Assembly: GCA_026724425.1 (NCBI GenBank) | Contig: JAIUCV010000023.1 | Location: 5,027,958-5,091,957, forward strand | Length of the DNA stretch: 64,000 nucleotides | From: Erythrophleum ivorense | Lineage: Eukaryota; Streptophyta; Magnoliopsida; Fabales; Fabaceae | Direction: 5' to 3' | Program-made: the position numbers and the translations under genes | The notes under the pieces: generated by a model | Told to the model about the DNA's origin: nothing | What the model saw: the letters and a program-made list of their open reading frames with translations, nothing else | Databases searched by the model: none | Part shown: positions 60,871-64,000 of the stretch, in pieces | Layout: each line of letters starts with the position of its first letter | Numbering within the stretch: position 1 is the first letter of the stretch

Positions 60871-61986
60871 TAAGCTACTATTCTTCTTTATGGTAGGTTT
60901 AATTTTCTTTCGTGAGTTGAGAATTTGAGTTCCTAATTCGTAAGCATTTACGTTTTTGTTTCTTTTGGTTTCATAATTAACTATCATATGAAGTGTAATA
61001 TCCAGTTTTCTGAAAATCCAAGAAAACATAAGGAAACGTGAGAAACGTAACATATGGTTTCTCTGTCAATATACGAAATTCACCGGATATGAAAGGAAGT
61101 CCCCTAAATAGAATAAATTGAGGTCTAATAAAATTAGAATAATATTCTAGACCGTAAATAATGATGAGTCAAAGCCAGATGTGTGCTAAAATTGGGGCTA
61201 AAATAGATGGAAAAAAAAGAGATCAGAAAAAGGTCCCAAAGAGCCTCCAAAGTCAAGTATGAAGGAGCCAAGGACTAAAATGTAAAGAAAAGTTATATGT
61301 CGGGCAAAATGTATAAATTGCCCTAAAGTTTAGGGAACCTTAGTTTCACCCTCTATTCGTGGCCTTAAGCACGAATATCAAAAAATTGGGCAAGAATCTC
61401 AAAAATTCGTGACCCACAGTTAAACTCAGTTTGATGAGACGGGTCCAATGATACTAAATTGTCCGGATGGTCGGGCGGGATCCGGTCCGAGATCTGGTTA
61501 TCCAGATCAGTAGTTATGAGCAAAATGGAAAAAGGAAGTTGTAAGAACTATAGAAATAAAAATAGCTAAAGGGCTAAGAAACCTTGAAGGAGTTTCAGGG
61601 ATAGAATTGCAGTAAATGAAAAGTTTATAGCATAATCATAATACAGAACGATGAAAATTACACCTATAGACCCGGGTGTCTGATTGACACCGAAATTTAT
61701 GAGGATTGAGGTTAAGGGCCCCTAACCTATGTTTGAAGCTTAATATGGCCAGAAAGTAGAGGAAATAATGTTCATAAATTTTAGAAAGTCTAAAGGTATG
61801 TATTGTACCGTAAAACCTTAATTGGGTTCAGACACTGATTTTTAGACTGATGTAAGGCCCAATAGTTGATTTTAAAGGCCCGATAATAGAAGAGAAGATA
61901 TGATTAGGGTTTTAGAGAAGATGAAACCGAAATATAAATATAGAATGAAAGGAAAAGAAGAAAAAGATTTTAGTTATTTTAAAGAA

Positions 61987-62066
61987 TTAACCATGGGTAA
62001 GTTAGAAACTAACTATGGTTAAGTTAAAAGTTGACCATGGTTGAGTTAAGAAATTAACCATGGTTA
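61987..62066 (+). repeat. Minisatellite of about 23-bp units, TTAACCATGGTTAAG type
   Basis: About 3.5 units: TTAACCATGGGTAAGTTAG, CTAACTATGGTTAAGTTA, TTGACCATGGTTGAGTTAAG and TTAACCATGGTTAC. Each core is itself a near palindrome around CCATGG. Confidence 0.88.
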
Positions 62067-62638
62067 CTCTCCATAACTTAAGGGCTAAGGCAAGGCTTCC
62101 AAGTGTGTGGCCAAGAATTTTTAGAAGAAGATATTTAGTTATGAAATTAGAAAATCAAAAGAAACAAAAAAAAGAATGGAAGGTTAAGATTTGATTTTGA
62201 AAAGGTTGATCCAAGGGTCCAAATTTAGTATGACCATTTAACTTCATTAGATTCATCTTCTTCACCTCCATTCCACCATTTTCACGCCACACACAAGGAA
62301 GAAAGAAAGAAAAACGTGAAGAGAGAGAGAGAGGGAGAAAAAGTGGAAGATGAAGTAAAACTAAGCAAAATTACCACCATTCTTCACCAAATTTCTCCAT
62401 CTTCTCCATCCTCCAACCATTTCTTCCAAAAGGCTACTGCATATTCATCTTTTTTTCAAGGTGAAATGTTGCTCTAAGTGGGAAAAGAAAGGATTTTAGT
62501 GTGAGAAAACTAAAAGAAGCAAGGCTTAAGCTTAAAGAGTAAGTTTTCTCCATCTTATACTTGTAAATCACATGCTTTAAGCTAGTTTTGTTAAACCCTA
62601 GTTATGAGTTATTTTTGGACAGCATATGAATCATTAGA

Positions 62639-62704
62639 AATGGAGTTTGTATGTTGAATATGAAGGCCTTGAAATGAAGTTTATATGTTGAACATGAAGG
62701 CCAT
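62639..62704 (+). repeat. Tandem duplication of about 35 bp
   Basis: Two copies of AAATG(G/A)AGTTT(G/A)TATGTTGAA followed by (T/C)ATGAAGGCC, adjacent and nearly identical. Confidence 0.85.
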
Positions 62705-64000
62705 TTGAGCTTAGTTATTGTTGTTATGTTCTGAGACTTTGGAAAACACAAAGATTGTAATTTTTGGGAAAATAGAAAGCATAGGGAGATGCTGTCCGAA
62801 TTTTCCCAAAATTTTTATGGTGTTTCCTTAATGTCTTAAAGTCTTGTATACCAAATTTCAAGTCCTAAAAAATAAAGGAAAAGGTTATGGAATTTTTAGA
62901 ACCAAAGAAACACACTTTGAGCCTAAAACGGAGCTAGATTATGTGATGACCAAAACGTGATGTTGGGGCTGGAATTTGATGATTTTTTCCATTCCAATGG
63001 ATAAAAAAGGGTGTTTTTAACTAGGAATACCTATGGGAAAACCCCCAAAGCTCATGGGATAAAATTCCTAAATTTTGGCCAAGAAATGCATATTATTCGA
63101 CCATAGTGAATGGGAAGGGAAGGAGTTGAATTTTTCTAATTTCAATGGTCCCATTAAGTTTAAAAGGGTCATCTTACTTGAAAATTTAATATTTGTATGT
63201 TGATTGTAATGAATTATCATTATGATTATAGGGTTTAATATTATTTTGGGAACTCCAAAAGCAAGTAAACCTAGTCCTAAGGATTGAGGAGCAATGTTTG
63301 CTAAGGTCTAAGTTCAAGCAAAGAAAGGGCAAAGAGTGTGGAGGTATAGATTGAGAACCTTACTTTTATGCACCACATTGTGTTATGTAATTAAATATTT
63401 TAGATTACTGCATGTATGAGTTATGCTATGACACTGTAAGGTACTCAGGTGCGGAAAGTCATGAATATAATCAACCCTTGAGTAAATAGAATATGACTAG
63501 CGTGCTAAAAATGCATCTGCATATATAAAGGCAACATAATAATAATAATATGTCAAGTGAAGGGGTAAAACTATCCAATTTGTTATAGGGGCAACTTTAT
63601 ATGAATTCATATGTGCTTTGCTAAGTAAACATTTTCCCCGGATAAAGAGCTTAAAGAGCTTGAAGTAGAGCCCTGAATTAACCTCATACGATTTTTCTAT
63701 AATTAAGTATGTATTTTCAAAGTTAGATAAGAATTTGGAAATGACCAAATGAATAGTAAAATTGTATGAGGAAGTTTTAAAATGAAAATTTTTTATCAGT
63801 TCAGGTTTCCATTGACTCCGCTAAGTTTTATATGAGGTAATTGTAGTAGGAAAAGTGTTATAAAATAAGGTTTGACATGAACTACTTAGGTGGAGTTCAT
63901 AGCCTTAGAGTTCTGCCCTTACTATACTATTTTCTTAATTAAATTGAAGGCATTAAAACCCTATGGTTAATACACTCACACATGAATACTCCTTTCATTG

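Larger units (their letters stand above)
60994..64000 (+). mobile_element. Long LTR, family 1-like copy F, cut by the window end
   Basis: Starts TGTAATATCC, then blocks such as 'gaggtctaataaaattagaat' shared with 2075-2105 of copy A. Sequence style and order match family 1 leaders, including the AAGG donor-like words and purine-rich GAAGAGAGAGAG tract. It contains a 23-bp minisatellite and a 39-bp duplication. The possible left TSD is TGAAG (60989-60993). The right end lies outside, so solo or full-length state cannot be judged. Confidence 0.75.

Noticed and set aside
60869..60873. ACTAA as right TSD of the LTR fragment at 59382
   Set aside because: The bases before it do not end in CA, and the following sequence does not resume the TRIM-like array.
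1..64000. An intact host gene or a new defence or biosynthetic system
   Set aside because: All long readings resolve to Helitron or gypsy proteins with breaks, and the rest is LTR, MITE or low-complexity sequence.

Overview
This window looks like intergenic DNA of a flowering plant, most likely a dicot. It is AT-rich, has no intact host gene that I can recognise, and is built almost entirely from transposable elements: plant-type Ty3/gypsy gag-pol remains, a copia-like LTR, a Helitron Rep-helicase pseudogene, Tourist-like and foldback MITEs, and a tandem array of TRIM-like LTR units. I cannot name the species. All coding remains carry stops or frameshifts, and no tRNA, rRNA or CRISPR array was seen.

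Left part (1-17699). A decayed Helitron Rep/helicase gene on the + strand runs from about 735 to 7350. A 3.6-kb solo LTR (about 2006-5617) interrupts it inside an intron-like stretch. A rearranged gypsy element follows at 7700-12252, with a perfect 5-bp target-site duplication (TSD). It carries one full LTR and one partial LTR in the same orientation, a minus-strand protease-RT linker, and two plus-strand gag copies. Next come an AT-rich tandem repeat of roughly 300-bp units (12840-14010), a hairpin flanked by 26-bp direct repeats (14179-14396), a foldback MITE (16453-16626), and plain AT-rich sequence.

Centre (17700-51814). This is one old gypsy element on the minus strand with two roughly 2.9-kb LTRs, bounded by TSD GAAGA, that has been hit again and again. 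Its left LTR holds a 2.36-kb insertion (18784-21143) and a solo LTR (22272-27091), which itself contains a copia-like solo LTR (23570-25415). Its internal region holds a solo LTR (28052-31195) and another (32466-39217), which contains a third (34777-38558). Its right LTR holds a Tourist-like MITE (42271-42582) and a solo LTR (44082-50832), which contains another (44115-47585). Removing the insertions gives two host LTRs of about 2922 and 2868 bp. Each LTR supplies the empty site for insertions in the other, so the nesting can be proved within the window.

Right part (51823-64000). Here are an oppositely oriented relative of the 2.9-kb LTR, a low-complexity stretch, a gypsy RT/RNase H fragment (56163-56612), a tandem array of TRIM-like units with five LTRs and four internal regions (56613-59381), an LTR fragment, and a large LTR starting at 60994 that runs off the window.

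Nothing here works together as a pathway. The layers record a history: Helitron and host gypsy first, then solo LTRs of several families, then LTRs within LTRs. The most unusual signals are the multi-LTR array, the inverted and duplicated gag inside an intact TSD, the near absence of complete elements, and a short GATT/ATCTCACC hairpin found in otherwise different LTR families.
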